Shown one piece after another: positions 45,048 to 54,998 of a stretch of 64,000 bases of DNA; position 1 is the stretch's first letter; each line of letters opens with the position of its first letter. The DNA lies in the NCBI RefSeq assembly GCF_008271655.1, contig NZ_VKKX01000033.1, forward strand, positions 1 to 64,000, written 5' to 3'. The translations under genes and the position numbers were made by a program. The notes below the pieces were generated by a model, which was given only the letters and a program-made list of their open reading frames with translations, was not told the DNA's origin and ran no database searches. The DNA is from Gemmobacter caeruleus. Its GTDB lineage: Bacteria; Pseudomonadota; Alphaproteobacteria; Rhodobacterales; Rhodobacteraceae.

Positions 45048-46481
45048 TCAGCCGTGCTTGATCATCACATGCCGCACCACGGTATAATCTTCCAGCGCGT
45101 AAGAGGACATGTCCTTGCCATAGCCGGACTGTTTCAGCCCACCATGCGGCATTTCATTGACCAGCATGAAATGCGTGTTGACCCAGGTGCAGCCGTAACG
45201 CAGCCGCGCCGCCGTGGACATGGCGCGGCCGACATCGCGGGTCCAGACGCTGCTGGCCAGGCCATAATCGCTGTCATTGGCCCAGCTCACCGCCTGATCC
45301 ACATCCGAAAACGGCGTGATGGACACGACGGGGCCGAAAACCTCGCGCCGGACGATCTCGTCTTCCTGCCGCGCGCCGGCGATGACGGTGGGGCGGTAGT
45401 AAAAGCCCTGATCCATCGCCGCACCGCCGGTCGTCACCTCGACATGGCTCAACTCGCGCGCGCGGTTCACGAAACTGGCGACACGGTCGCGCTGGCGCAG
45501 GCTGATCAGGGGGCCGATCTCGTTGGTGGCGTCGTCGTCATTGCCCAGCTGAATCGAGCCGACAGCGGCGGTCAGATCGGCGACCAGACGGTCATAGACC
45601 TTCTTGCCGGCATAGATCCGGCAGGCGGCGGTGCAATCCTGCCCGGCATTGTAATAGCCAAAGGCGCGCAGCCCCTCGACCACCTCGGCGATATCGGCAT
45701 CGTCGAACACCACGACCGGCGCCTTGCCGCCCAGTTCCAGATGGGTGCGCTTCACCGTTCGGGCGGCGGCGTCCAGCATCTTGCGCCCGGTCGCCACATC
45801 GCCGGTCAGGCTGATCATATCCACACCGGGATGGTTGATGAGGTAATTGCCCACGGTCTGCCCGCGCCCGGTGATGACGTTCACCACGCCTTCGGGCAGT
45901 TCCTCGGCCAGGATGCGCGCCAGTTTCAGCGCGGTCAGCGGCGTCTGTTCGCTGGGCTTGAACACCACCGCATTGCCGCCGCCGATCGCCGGGGCCAGTT
46001 TCCAGGCCATCATCATCAGCGGGTAATTCCAGGGTGCGATACTGGCCACCACGCCAATGGCATCGCGGCGGATCATGCTGGTATGGCCGGCCAGATATTC
46101 ACCCGCCGCCTGCCCATGCTGGGTGCGCACCGCGCCCGCGAAAAAGCGGAAGCAATCGACGATGGCGGGGATCTCGTCATTGGTGGCGGCGTTGATCGGC
46201 TTGCCGCAGTTCAGCGCCTCCAGCGCGGCAAAGGCGGTGGCCTCGGCCTCGATCCGGTCGGCGATGCGCAACAGCGCCGCCGCGCGTTCGCCGGGGGTGG
46301 TGCGGCTCCAGCCGTCAAAGGCGCGGCGGGCGGCGACGACCGCCGCATCCACCTGCGCGGTCGAGGCCTCGGGCACGTTCAGGATCAGCGCGCCGGTGCG
46401 GGGGTTCAGGATCGGCTCGGGCGCCTCGGTGCCGGGCTCGAAGCGCGCGCCGATCAGCAGCGCGGTGTCGATCTGGGTCAT
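45048..46481 (-). CDS. Gamma-aminobutyraldehyde dehydrogenase (PatD/YdcW-like)
   Basis: A 477-residue NAD(P)-dependent aldehyde dehydrogenase. Catalytic Cys283 in G-Q-D-C-T-A-A-C-R, Glu249 in L-E-L-G-G-K, Asn152 in [14 protein letters not shown] and the length suit the YdcW/PatD branch, which oxidises 4-aminobutanal from putrescine breakdown to GABA. The start at 46481 follows GGGAGAGAGAG; an upstream ATG at 46496 overlaps the permease stop by 4 bases and is possible. Operon with a YdcSTUV-like importer supports the polyamine role. Confidence 0.88.
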   Translation of the reverse strand: MTQIDTALLIGARFEPGTEAPEPILNPRTGALILNVPEASTAQVDAAVVAARRAFDGWSRTTPGERAAALLRIADRIEAEATAFAALEALNCGKPINAATNDEIPAIVDCFRFFAGAVRTQHGQAAGEYLAGHTSMIRRDAIGVVASIAPWNYPLMMMAWKLAPAIGGGNAVVFKPSEQTPLTALKLARILAEELPEGVVNVITGRGQTVGNYLINHPGVDMISLTGDVATGRKMLDAAARTVKRTHLELGGKAPVVVFDDADIAEVVEGLRAFGYYNAGQDCTAACRIYAGKKVYDRLVADLTAAVGSIQLGNDDDATNEIGPLISLRQRDRVASFVNRARELSHVEVTTGGAAMDQGFYYRPTVIAGARQEDEIVRREVFGPVVSITPFSDVDQAVSWANDSDYGLASSVWTRDVGRAMSTAARLRYGCTWVNTHFMLVNEMPHGGLKQSGYGKDMSSYALEDYTVVRHVMIKHG

Positions 46482-46492
46482 CTCTCTCTCCC

Positions 46493-47299
46493 TCATTTGC
46501 CCGAACCGGCGATGTCGCTGCCGTTGCGGGTCAGGTAATAGGCGGTCAGGATGGGCAGGAAGGTGGCGGCGAAGACCACGATGGCCACCACATTGGTCAC
46601 GGGCCGCTGACGCGGGCGGACCAGTTCCTGCAACATCCAGATCGGCAGGGTGGATTGCTGGCCGGCGGTGAAGGTGGTCACGATCACCTCGTCAAAGGAC
46701 AGCGCGAAGGCCAGCATGCCGCCGGCCAGCAGGGCCGAGCCCAGATTGGGCAGCAGCACATGGCGAAAGGTCTGGAACCCGTTGGCGCCCAGATCGGCGC
46801 TGGCCTCCAGCACCCCGCCCGACAGGCGGCGAAACCGCGCGACGGCGTTGTTGTAGACGATCACGATGCAGAAGGTCGCGTGGCCCAGGATGATGGTCCA
46901 GACCGAATAGGGGATGTCCATCACCGAAAAGGCCGACCGCAGCGCCATGCCGGTGATGACCCCGGGCAGGGCAATCGGCAGCAGGATCAGCAGGCTGATC
47001 TGTTCGCGCCCGAAGAACCGGCTTTGCGCCATGGCGGCGGCGACCAGCGTGCCCAGGATCATCGCGACCAGCGTCGCCACCGCCGCCACCTGCACCGAAA
47101 GCCAGAGCGGCGGCCAGATATCGGCGCGGTGCCAGGCCACGCCAAACCATTTCAGCGTCAGGCCCGGCGGCGGGAACTGATAGCTTTTCTCCTCGGTGGT
47201 GAAGGCATAGAGGAAGATCAGCAGGATCGGCAGATGCAGGAACAAAAGCCCCCCGATTGCCGCCAGCCGCAGGCCAAAGGATGCGCGGTCAGAGTGCAT
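46493..47299 (-). CDS. ABC transporter permease (YdcV/PotC-like)
   Basis: A 268-residue inner-membrane permease with six helices. The coupling motif ([20 protein letters not shown]) is near residue 170, as in spermidine/putrescine permeases. The start at 47299 overlaps the previous gene by 11 bases. Pairs with the permease at 47289-48230. Confidence 0.9.
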   Translation of the reverse strand: MHSDRASFGLRLAAIGGLLFLHLPILLIFLYAFTTEEKSYQFPPPGLTLKWFGVAWHRADIWPPLWLSVQVAAVATLVAMILGTLVAAAMAQSRFFGREQISLLILLPIALPGVITGMALRSAFSVMDIPYSVWTIILGHATFCIVIVYNNAVARFRRLSGGVLEASADLGANGFQTFRHVLLPNLGSALLAGGMLAFALSFDEVIVTTFTAGQQSTLPIWMLQELVRPRQRPVTNVVAIVVFAATFLPILTAYYLTRNGSDIAGSGK

Positions 47300-48230
47300 C
47301 GAACGCCCCCATCCGTTTTGCAATCGCCAGATAGGCCAGCATGATCAGGATCGGCACCACCGCAAAGGCCGCCGCCAGCGGGATGTTCCCGGCCGTGCCC
47401 TGCAACTGATAGACCGCCAGCCCGATGAACCGCGCCGAGGTGCCGATGATTTGCGGGATGATGTAATCGCCCAGCGTCAGCGAAAAGGTGAAGATCGACC
47501 CCGCGACGATGCCGGGCAGCGCCAGCGGCAGGATGACCGTGCGCAGGGTCTGGCCCCGGCTGGCCCCCAGATCGGCGCTGGCCTCCAGCATCGACAGCGG
47601 CACCCGTTCCAGCGCGGCCTGCATCGGCAGGATCATGTAGGGCAGCCAGATATAGACGAACACGATGAAGGTGCCCAGGGGCGAGGTGGAGAGCGAATTG
47701 CCCCCCAGCCCCGGAATGGCCAGCACCCCGTTCAGGATCATCGACAGGCCCAGCCCGTCGGCGGCCCAGGTCACGATGCCCTCTTTCGCAAGGATCAGCT
47801 TCCACGCATAGACCTTGACCAGATAGGATGACCAGAGCGGCAGCATCACCCCCAGATAGAACAGCGCCTTCATCCGCCCCCGGGCAAAACGCGCGGCGAA
47901 ATAGGCGATGGGAAAGGCGATCAGCGCGCAGGCCAGCGTCACCGCCGCCGCCATGGCCACGGTGCGCAGGATGATGTCGAGGTTCTGCGCGCGGAACAGC
48001 TCTGCATAGGTCTTGAGGGTGAATTCCTCTTTCACCACGCCGGAAAATTCGTCGATGGAATAAAAGCTCTGCACCAGCAGCGCCGCCAGCGACCCCAGAT
48101 AGACCAGCCCCAGCCAGATCAGCGGCGGGGTCAGCAAGATCAGCAGCAACAGACGCGGATGGCGCCAGAACAGCGCGGTCAGCCGGTCGGCGGGCCCGCG
48201 TTCAGGCAAGATGGCGGGGGTGGTCTGCAT
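47289..48230 (-). CDS. ABC transporter permease (YdcU/PotB-like)
   Basis: A 313-residue permease. A longer N-terminal region precedes the first helix ([16 protein letters not shown]). The coupling motif [20 protein letters not shown] lies near residue 218. The gene lies two bases after the ATPase gene. Confidence 0.9.
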   Translation of the reverse strand: MQTTPAILPERGPADRLTALFWRHPRLLLLILLTPPLIWLGLVYLGSLAALLVQSFYSIDEFSGVVKEEFTLKTYAELFRAQNLDIILRTVAMAAAVTLACALIAFPIAYFAARFARGRMKALFYLGVMLPLWSSYLVKVYAWKLILAKEGIVTWAADGLGLSMILNGVLAIPGLGGNSLSTSPLGTFIVFVYIWLPYMILPMQAALERVPLSMLEASADLGASRGQTLRTVILPLALPGIVAGSIFTFSLTLGDYIIPQIIGTSARFIGLAVYQLQGTAGNIPLAAAFAVVPILIMLAYLAIAKRMGAFDAL

Positions 48231-48232
48231 GA

Positions 48233-49216
48233 TCAGCCCTCCATCACATGCAGATCGGCGGGGGCGAAGGCAAAGCCCGTCTCGGCGCCCGGATCGGGCA
48301 GCGGCTGGCCTGCCGGCACCAGCACCGCGATTTCGGCCCCGGCCACCTGCACCGTGACGCGCGACCCCGCGCCCAGATAGCGGATCGCGGTGACGATGCC
48401 GCGCCCCTGCCCCTGATCCGTCAGGCGCAGCGCCTCGGGGCGCAGGCTGGACCAGCGGGCAGGGCCGCCCAGCGCCGCCGTCACCTCGGGCGCCAGCACA
48501 TTGGACGATCCGACGAAATCAGCCACGAACCGGCTTTGCGGCCGGGCATAGACATCTTGCGGCGTGCCGATCTGCGCGATGCGCCCGTCATGGAATACCG
48601 CCAGACTGTCGGCCATCGACAACGCCTCGTGCTGGTCATGCGTCACGAAGACAAAGGTGATGCCCAGCCGCTGTTGCAGGGCCTTCAGCTCATCCTGCAT
48701 CGCCTCGCGCAGCTTGAGGTCCAGCGCGCCCAGCGGCTCGTCCAGCAGCAGCACCTTGGGTTCGTTCACCAGCGCCCGGGCCAGCGCGACGCGCTGCCGC
48801 TGGCCACCGGAAAGCTGCGCGGGCTTGCGGTCGCCAAAGCCGGGCAGCTTGACCAGGTCCAGCATCTCCTCGGCGCGGTCCAGCCGGCTGCGGCGGTCGA
48901 TGCCCTTGACCATCAGCCCATAGGCCACGTTGTCGCGCACGGTCATATGCGGGAACAGCGCGTAATCCTGAAAGACCGTGTTCACGTTGCGCCGGTTCGG
49001 CGGCACGTCGCTGACATCCTGACCAAAGATGCGGATCGCGCCGGAGGTCGGCTTTTCAAAGCCCGAGATCAGCCGCAGGCAGGTGGTCTTGCCCGATCCC
49101 GACGGGCCGAGCATGGCAAAGAATGCGCCTTCGGCGATGGTCAGATCCACGCCATCCACGGCGCGGACGGTGCCGAAATGGCGCGCGACGCTTTGAAATT
49201 CGACCGCAGGAGTCAT
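48233..49216 (-). CDS. ABC transporter ATP-binding protein (PotA/YdcT-like)
   Basis: A 327-residue ATPase of the polyamine/sulfate/iron (CUT1-like) type. Walker A is G-P-S-G-S-G-K-T-T; the Q-loop context is [13 protein letters not shown], characteristic of PotA. The signature is L-S-G-G-Q-R-Q-R and Walker [14 protein letters not shown]-terminal TOBE regulatory domain follows from about residue 245. Start at 49216. Confidence 0.93.
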   Translation of the reverse strand: MTPAVEFQSVARHFGTVRAVDGVDLTIAEGAFFAMLGPSGSGKTTCLRLISGFEKPTSGAIRIFGQDVSDVPPNRRNVNTVFQDYALFPHMTVRDNVAYGLMVKGIDRRSRLDRAEEMLDLVKLPGFGDRKPAQLSGGQRQRVALARALVNEPKVLLLDEPLGALDLKLREAMQDELKALQQRLGITFVFVTHDQHEALSMADSLAVFHDGRIAQIGTPQDVYARPQSRFVADFVGSSNVLAPEVTAALGGPARWSSLRPEALRLTDQGQGRGIVTAIRYLGAGSRVTVQVAGAEIAVLVPAGQPLPDPGAETGFAFAPADLHVMEG

Positions 49217-49289
49217 GAGAGGGCAATCCGATGGCGGCGCGCGCGGAACAGGCGGCCGCACGCGGTTGGAGGGAGGGGGTGGGGAAGGG

Positions 49290-49327
49290 CGCGCCCGGGA
49301 CGGTGACCGATCATGGCCCCGGGCGCG
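49290..49327 (-). other. Intercistronic hairpin after the binding-protein gene
   Basis: CGCGCCCGGG (49290-49299) pairs perfectly with CCCGGGCGCG (49318-49327) around an 18-base loop. Placed between the binding-protein and ATPase genes, it probably protects or attenuates the operon mRNA, giving excess binding protein. Confidence 0.55.
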
Positions 49328-49334
49328 TGGCGGC

Positions 49335-50501
49335 TCAGCGCCCGCCGATCACGCCGATATAGTCGCTGACCCAGCGGTAATAGGGCACGCAGGCACCTTC
49401 GCCCTGGGCACAATTGGCGACCGGGGTCTGCCAGAAGCGGATCCTGTCAAAATCCTTCAACCCGTTGGCATCGCAGCCTTCCTGCGTCTGCATCCCGCGC
49501 CCGTCGGTGCAGGCCGCCGGCACCGAAGGCACCGCGCCGAACCAGACCGAAAGGTCGGATTGCAGGTTCGACGACAGCTGATGGTCGAACCACATATAGG
49601 CGCAGTTCGGGTGCTGGCTGTCGGCATGCAGCATGGTCGTATCGGCCCAGCCCGTCGCGCCCTCTTGCGGGATGGTGCTGGCAACCGGCACGCCATCGGC
49701 CTTGAGCAGATTGACCTGGAAGGGCCAGGAGCCCGAGGCGACCACGCCCTCGTTCTTGAAATCGTCGATCTGGATGAAGGCGTCGTGCCAGTAGCGGCCG
49801 ACCAGCGTGCGCTGGACGCGCAGCAGATCGAGCGCGGCCTTGTATTGATCCTCGTTCAGCTCATAGGGCGAGGTGATGCCCAGTTCCGGCTTGTGCGCCA
49901 TCAGGAACTGCGCGGCATCGGCGATATGGATCGGGCCGTCATAGGCCTGCACGCGGCCCTCGTTCGACTTGCCATCCGGCAGGTCCATCTTTTCGAACAC
50001 CACGTTCCACGAGGTCGGCGCCTCCTTGAAGACCTCGGTGTTATACATCAGCACATTCGGCCCCCACATATAGGGCACGCCGTAATGCTTGCCGCCCACG
50101 GTATGCCAGGGCGCATCCTGAAGGCGCGGGTCGATGGTGGACCAGGACGGGACCAGATCCTTGTTGATCTCCTGCACCTTGCCGCCGGCGATCAGCCGCA
50201 GCGAGGCATCGCCCGAGGCCGTGACCAGATCGAAGCCCCCTTCGTTCATCAGGGCGACCATCTCGTCGCTGGTATTGGCGGTCTTGATGGTGACCTTGCA
50301 GCCGGTGCTGGCCTCGAACTTGGTCACCCAGTCGAATTTCGGATCGGTCTCGCCGCGCTCGACATAGCCGGCCCATGCCACGATCGACAGCGCGCCTTCG
50401 CCCTGCCCCAGCGCGGTCATCTGCGCCGCTGCCGGCAAGGCGCCGATGGCCAGCGCCATAAGGCTGGTTCCGGCCAGTTTCAGTCTCTGCACCTTCGTCA
50501 T
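49335..50501 (-). CDS. ABC transporter substrate-binding protein (polyamine type, YdcS/PotD-like)
   Basis: A 388-residue exported type II binding protein. Signal peptide residues 1-26 (M-T-K-V-Q-R-L-K... ending A-A-A-Q). Mature motifs: [21 protein letters not shown] near 75, [15 protein letters not shown] near 150. The W-x-G-Y opening and P-Y-x-W-G segment are typical of PotD/YdcS proteins. Start at 50501 after GGGAGAT; the longer frame lacks a signal. Confidence 0.9.
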   Translation of the reverse strand: MTKVQRLKLAGTSLMALAIGALPAAAQMTALGQGEGALSIVAWAGYVERGETDPKFDWVTKFEASTGCKVTIKTANTSDEMVALMNEGGFDLVTASGDASLRLIAGGKVQEINKDLVPSWSTIDPRLQDAPWHTVGGKHYGVPYMWGPNVLMYNTEVFKEAPTSWNVVFEKMDLPDGKSNEGRVQAYDGPIHIADAAQFLMAHKPELGITSPYELNEDQYKAALDLLRVQRTLVGRYWHDAFIQIDDFKNEGVVASGSWPFQVNLLKADGVPVASTIPQEGATGWADTTMLHADSQHPNCAYMWFDHQLSSNLQSDLSVWFGAVPSVPAACTDGRGMQTQEGCDANGLKDFDRIRFWQTPVANCAQGEGACVPYYRWVSDYIGVIGGR

Positions 50502-50634
50502 CGGAAATCTCCCTGTTTGGTCGCGCGGTCGGGCGCGCGGAACGCCGGTCTTCCGGTCTGGGAAAAAGGTGCGGCGACGGCCGAGCTTTCGCAAACACAA
50601 AAACAAGATGCCATGTATCGGAAAAACCGAACGC

Positions 50635-51537
50635 TCAGCGCGGCGGGATCGCGGTCTGGGCCGAGCGCACGAAATTCAGCGCCGGGGCTGCAAGCGGCGC
50701 GCCCCGGCGCCAGGCCAGCCCCACCTGCACCGTGGGCAGATCGCCCGACACGTCGCGGATCTCGATCCGGTCACCTTCCAGCGACCAGGGGCGGTAGACC
50801 AGACTGGGCAGGATCGCGAGGCCGGCGCCGGTGGCGACCAGGCTGCGCACCGCCTCCACGCTGCGGGTGCGGAAGGCGATCTCGGGCTTGACCGGCAGGG
50901 CGGCGGTCAGGCGGCGGGTGCTTTCCTCGATCTCGTCCACCATCAGCTGAATCATCGGCAGACCCGCCAGTTCCTCCAGCGCGATGGCCTCTTGCTGCGC
51001 CAGCGGGTGCCCCAGTGGCAACCACAGCCGATAGGGCGAGACGAGCAGCGTCTCCACATGCAGGGCCATGCGGTCACGCACCGACCAGGTCAGCAGCACC
51101 GCCACATCCAGCTCGCCCCCGATCAGCAGATGTTGCAGATAATCGCCGGTATCCTCGATCACGTTCAACTCTACCAGGGGATGGGCGCGGCGAAAGCGTT
51201 GCAGGATATCCGACAGAACATAGCCCGCCACCAGCGAGGTCACCCCGAGCGACAGCCGCCCCGTAGCCTGTTCGGCCTCGTCGCGAAAGGCGCTGCGGGC
51301 GGCGGCGACATCGGCGAGGATCTGGCGCGCATGGCGCAGGAAGGCCGATCCCTTGTGCGTGATCATCAACCCCCGCGCCTGCCGGTCGAACAGGGTGACG
51401 CCCAGATCATCCTCCAGCGCGCGGATCGCCTCGGTCACCGAGGATTGCGAGATCGACAATTCCCGTGCCGCGCCCGAAACGCTGCCCGCCTCGGCCGCGG
51501 CCACAAAGAACTGAAGCTGTCGAAAGGTAAAGGCCAT
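50635..51537 (-). CDS. LysR family transcriptional regulator
   Basis: A 300-residue regulator. N-terminal winged HTH (residues 1-60: F-R-Q-L-Q-F-F-V-A-A-A-E-A-G-S-V-S-G-A-A; S-Q-S-S-V-T-E-A-I-R-A-L-E). The effector-binding domain runs from about 90. It lies upstream of the polyamine operon in the same direction with a 133-base gap, so it may regulate that operon rather than share its transcript. Confidence 0.9.
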   Translation of the reverse strand: MAFTFRQLQFFVAAAEAGSVSGAARELSISQSSVTEAIRALEDDLGVTLFDRQARGLMITHKGSAFLRHARQILADVAAARSAFRDEAEQATGRLSLGVTSLVAGYVLSDILQRFRRAHPLVELNVIEDTGDYLQHLLIGGELDVAVLLTWSVRDRMALHVETLLVSPYRLWLPLGHPLAQQEAIALEELAGLPMIQLMVDEIEESTRRLTAALPVKPEIAFRTRSVEAVRSLVATGAGLAILPSLVYRPWSLEGDRIEIRDVSGDLPTVQVGLAWRRGAPLAAPALNFVRSAQTAIPPR

Positions 51538-51894
51538 GGACGGCGATCAGGTCGGATCGGCCGGGGGCTGTCAAGCGAAAGGTCGGGCGCCCGGGTTGCG
51601 GAAAATTCGTCCAGAAAACCGACAATTCGCGCCCGTGCCCGGTAAAAGTTACCAATTCGTTAACAGAATCCTTGGCAATGCGCGGCTGGCTGCGTTACGT
51701 TCAAGGGGTGCGGGCATGGCGTTCCGATTTTGGAACATTTCCATCCCATGTGCATTGTGACGAGTCATTCATCCCTTTCCCGGCCGTTTTGGCCTTTGTG
51801 ATTGCCATGGTTCACGCGTGGCAGAAGCCACCGTAAAAACACATATCGAGCAAGGATTGTCAGGGAGCAGGCCCCTAAAAACGGGAGTGCCACC
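51538..51894. promoter_or_regulatory. Control region upstream of the exopolysaccharide locus
   Basis: 357 non-coding bases, noticeably lower in GC than the genes. It divides the lysR gene (leftward) from the polysaccharide genes (rightward). A CtrA-like half-matched motif TTAC-N5-CG-TTAAC stands at 51649-51664 (consensus TTAA-N7-TTAA). TTGGCA (51672-51677) with TTACGT 17 bases later is a weak promoter candidate. No gene is seen. Confidence 0.4.
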
Positions 51895-52944
51895 GTGCGT
51901 AAAGTCATTCTGACCGGAGGGGCCGGATTCCTCGGATCCCATCTGACCGAACATTTTCTCACCCTTTATCCCAAGGCCGATTTCGTCATCATTGATGCCA
52001 TGACCTATGCCGCCCGCCGCGAATATCTGCGGCCGGCGCTTCAGCAATCCAATGTGACCTTTGTGCAGGCCTCGATCTGCAACCGGCGCGAGATGCTGCG
52101 CCAGTTGCGCGGGGCCGATCTGGTGCTGCATGCGGCGGCGGAATCGCATGTGGACAATTCCTATGCCGACAGCCGCCCCTTTCTGCGCAGCAATATCGAG
52201 GGGACCGTGACGCTGTTGCAGGCGGCGGTGGAAAACGGTGTGTCGCATTTCGTGCATGTCAGCACCGACGAGGTCTATGGCGATTGCCGGGGTTTTGACG
52301 CGACCGAACGGTCGCTGCTCAATCCGACCAACCCCTATTCGGCCAGCAAGGCCGCCGCCGAGATGTTCGTGAAATGTTTTGCCCAGTCCTTCGGGCTGGC
52401 GACGCGCGTCGTGCGGGCGAACAACATCTATGGCACGCGGCAATATCCCGAAAAGCTGATCCCCAAGCTGATCGTGGATGCGCTGGCGGGCCGGCGGTTC
52501 CGCGTGCATGGATCGGGCATGGCGCGGCGGCCCTTCCTGCATGTGCGCGACCTGTGCCGCGCGATCGAGACGGTGGTGACCCATGGCGATGACGGGGCGA
52601 TCTACAACGTGCCGGCCGCGCGGGATTACAGCGTGAACGAGGTGGTGAACCTGGTCTGCGCCGCGATGCACATCCCGCGCGAAAGCTTTGTCGAACATGG
52701 CACCGACCGGCCGCATAATGACAGCCGCTATGGCATGACCGGCGAGGCGATCCACAGCCTCGGCTGGGAAGCCGAGCGCGAATTGTCGGAAGACCTGCCC
52801 GCCATCGTGCAATGGTATCGCGAGAACCTCGCGCTTTATCTGCGCGAGCCGGCCCAGGTGATGCGGATGCCCGCGCGGCTTGGCTATCGCTTTGTGCCGG
52901 CCCGGCGGGGCGAGGGCAGCACCTATGTCGGCAGCGGGGGCTGA
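51895..52944 (+). CDS. NAD-dependent sugar epimerase/dehydratase (RmlB-like)
   Basis: A 349-residue short-chain dehydrogenase of the extended type acting on nucleotide sugars. Rossmann motif G-G-A-G-F-L-G-S-H near residue 7; D-A-M-T-Y-A; H-A-A-A-E-S-H-V-D-N-S near 79; S-T-D-E-V-Y-G-D; catalytic Y-S-A-S-K. These fit the dTDP-glucose 4,6-dehydratase group, though the C-terminal 40 residues are unusual. GTG start chosen because it follows GGGAG and no good ATG exists. Its 3' end overlaps the convergent deacetylase gene by 22 bases. Confidence 0.85.
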   Translation: MRKVILTGGAGFLGSHLTEHFLTLYPKADFVIIDAMTYAARREYLRPALQQSNVTFVQASICNRREMLRQLRGADLVLHAAAESHVDNSYADSRPFLRSNIEGTVTLLQAAVENGVSHFVHVSTDEVYGDCRGFDATERSLLNPTNPYSASKAAAEMFVKCFAQSFGLATRVVRANNIYGTRQYPEKLIPKLIVDALAGRRFRVHGSGMARRPFLHVRDLCRAIETVVTHGDDGAIYNVPAARDYSVNEVVNLVCAAMHIPRESFVEHGTDRPHNDSRYGMTGEAIHSLGWEAERELSEDLPAIVQWYRENLALYLREPAQVMRMPARLGYRFVPARRGEGSTYVGSGG

Positions 52945-53918
52945 GCGGTTTGGGCCGCGTCGTGCAACAGGGCGCGGCAGGCCCGGGCGGCCTGCCCCTG
53001 CCCCCAGCCCGGCCGCGCCAGCGCAAGCCGCGTTTCACGGGACATGACACCATGGCGCAGCGACAGAAAGCGTCCGATCGCCAGACGGCCCGGCAGATCG
53101 GCGATCTGCCCCGGCGGGGTGGCATGCGGCAGGCAGGTGACGCCCGCCCGCAGCCCGCAATCGCGCGCGATGCGCAGCGTCTCGCCGGTGGCCCCGCCAT
53201 TGGGATAGGCGATGACCTGCGGCGCCCGGCCGCAGAGCCGCGCCAGATCGGCCTGCGCGCCCGCGATTTCGGCCCGCTGGCCCGCCGCGTCCAGCACGGG
53301 CAGAATGGCATGGGCGCGGGTATGGTTGCCGATCTCGATCAGCGGATCGGCGGCGAAATGCGCCAGCTCCTCCGGGGTCATCGGGCGGTCCTGCGCGCCC
53401 TGCGCGATCAGGGCATCGGCACCGAATTCCGCCAGAATCCGGGCGCGGATCGCCGCGGGCGGCAGCGCCTTGAGCGCCTCGCGCCGGCGGGCGGCGATAT
53501 CGGGGGCCAGGCCGCGCCGGCACGACTCGCGGTGCAGCGCATCCCACCAGAACGCTTCGCCCGACAGGATATTGCCGCTGGTGACAAAGACCGTCGCCGG
53601 CACGCCATGGCGGCGCAGCACCGGCAACAGGCCCAGGTTGTTGGCATAGCCGTCGTCAAATGTCAGCCAGGCCGCGCGCGGGGGCAGTGGCGCCGCCAGA
53701 TCGCGCGCGGTGATGCAGCGATAGCCCCGGTCGCGCAGCAGGCCGATCAGCCGGTCCAGATCATCGGGGGTCAGCACCTGATACGGATCGGCGCCCGCCT
53801 CGGCCCCGGCCCCCTCAGGCCACAACCCGTGAAAGCCAAAGGTCACCAGCCGGGCAGGCCCTGCCCCCGGCAGGGCCGAAAGCGCCAGATCCACCGCCTT
53901 GACCAGCTTGCCCCGCAT
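52923..53918 (-). CDS. Polysaccharide deacetylase family protein
   Basis: A 331-residue NodB-homology (CE4) deacetylase. Motifs: L-V-T-F-G-F-H-G near residue 24, W-L-T-F-D-D-G-Y-A near 87 with the catalytic Asp and metal Asp, I-E-I-G-N-H-T-R-A-H with two metal His, and Y-P-N-G-G. No signal peptide visible. Start at 53918; the frame is open upstream through the glycosyltransferase gene but that part is antisense. Probably removes N- or O-acetyl groups from the locus polysaccharide. Confidence 0.85.
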   Translation of the reverse strand: MRGKLVKAVDLALSALPGAGPARLVTFGFHGLWPEGAGAEAGADPYQVLTPDDLDRLIGLLRDRGYRCITARDLAAPLPPRAAWLTFDDGYANNLGLLPVLRRHGVPATVFVTSGNILSGEAFWWDALHRESCRRGLAPDIAARRREALKALPPAAIRARILAEFGADALIAQGAQDRPMTPEELAHFAADPLIEIGNHTRAHAILPVLDAAGQRAEIAGAQADLARLCGRAPQVIAYPNGGATGETLRIARDCGLRAGVTCLPHATPPGQIADLPGRLAIGRFLSLRHGVMSRETRLALARPGWGQGQAARACRALLHDAAQTAQPPLPT

Positions 53919-54005
53919 GCCCCGCCTTTCCGCTGCCGTTACGGCATCATGGCGGCGGCGGGCGCGCATTTCCAGCCCGCAGTTCCGACCCGAAAGGAAT
54001 GACCC

Positions 54006-54998
54006 ATGACCACGCCCATGGTTTCCGTCATCATCCCGACCTACAACGCCGCGCGCTGGCTGGGGCTGGCGGTCGATTCCGCCCTGGCCCAGACCCTGAC
54101 CGAGATCGAGGTGCTGGTCTTCGACAATGCCTCGACAGATTCCACGCCCGAGGTGATGGCGCGCTATCACGACCCGCGGCTGCGGTATGAGCGGGCAGAT
54201 CGGAATGTCGGATTCGCGGGGAATGTGACGCGCGGCATTCAGGCGGCGCAGGGACGCTATTTCATGGTTCTGGGCGCCGATGACGTGCTGGAGCCGCAAT
54301 TCCTGGCCGCCGCCGTCGCCCGGCTGGAGGCCGAGCCGCGCGCCGCGATGCTGCATGGCGCAGCGATCTGGATCGACGATGACGGCCGCGCCACCGGCCA
54401 TTCCGGCGGGCACTGGCCACCGCGCAGCACCGGGGCAGAGGCATTCCTGCGCTGCTTTACCGACGGGTTCTGCTATTCCACGGTGATTTCGCGCAGCGCC
54501 CCGGTCAAGGCCCTGGGGGCGATGGATGAAACCTGGGGCATGATCTCGGATAGCTGGCTGTTCCTCAAGCTCTGCCTTGTGGGAGAGGTGCTGTTTCTCA
54601 AAGAGGAACTGGTGCGCTACCGGGTGCGCGAAACCAGTCTTTCCTTTGAGCTTTATGCCGATGGCAAGATGTTCGACGATCATCTGCGCGGGCTGGAAGA
54701 GGCCTTTGCCTGGCCCGAGGCGCGCGGGTTGGCCGCGCTGCGCGGCGAGGCGCGGGTAGCGGTCGCGCAACAGGCGCTGGATACGCTGCACATGACACGG
54801 CTGGGCAGCGGCTGGTGGGCCGCGATGCGCAAGGCCGCCAGCGTGGCAGGGAGGGTGCCGGCGGTGCTGCTGGCGCCGCGGGCCTGGGCGCGCATCCTGT
54901 TCGCCGCACTGCCCGCTCCGGCGATCCGTATGCTCAGGGCGCGGCGCAAGCGCATCGCCATGGGGCCGGGCGGTGCCCTTGCGCCGGAAAAGGCGTGA
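54006..54998 (+). CDS. Glycosyltransferase family 2 protein
   Basis: A 330-residue GT-A enzyme. S-V-I-I-P-T-Y-N-A near residue 6; F-D-N-A-S-T-D-S-T-P-E; a metal-binding G-A-D-D-V-L near 92; A-A-Q-G-R-Y. The C-terminus is rich in basic residues and two weak hydrophobic stretches, suggesting membrane association. It starts the cluster of polymer assembly genes; its stop overlaps the flippase start. Confidence 0.88.
   Translation: MTTPMVSVIIPTYNAARWLGLAVDSALAQTLTEIEVLVFDNASTDSTPEVMARYHDPRLRYERADRNVGFAGNVTRGIQAAQGRYFMVLGADDVLEPQFLAAAVARLEAEPRAAMLHGAAIWIDDDGRATGHSGGHWPPRSTGAEAFLRCFTDGFCYSTVISRSAPVKALGAMDETWGMISDSWLFLKLCLVGEVLFLKEELVRYRVRETSLSFELYADGKMFDDHLRGLEEAFAWPEARGLAALRGEARVAVAQQALDTLHMTRLGSGWWAAMRKAASVAGRVPAVLLAPRAWARILFAALPAPAIRMLRARRKRIAMGPGGALAPEKA

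Noticed and set aside
52923-54791. A 622-residue version of the deacetylase with a long N-terminal extension
   Set aside because: The extension is antisense to the glycosyltransferase gene at 54006-54998 and has no domain; the NodB protein starts at 53918.
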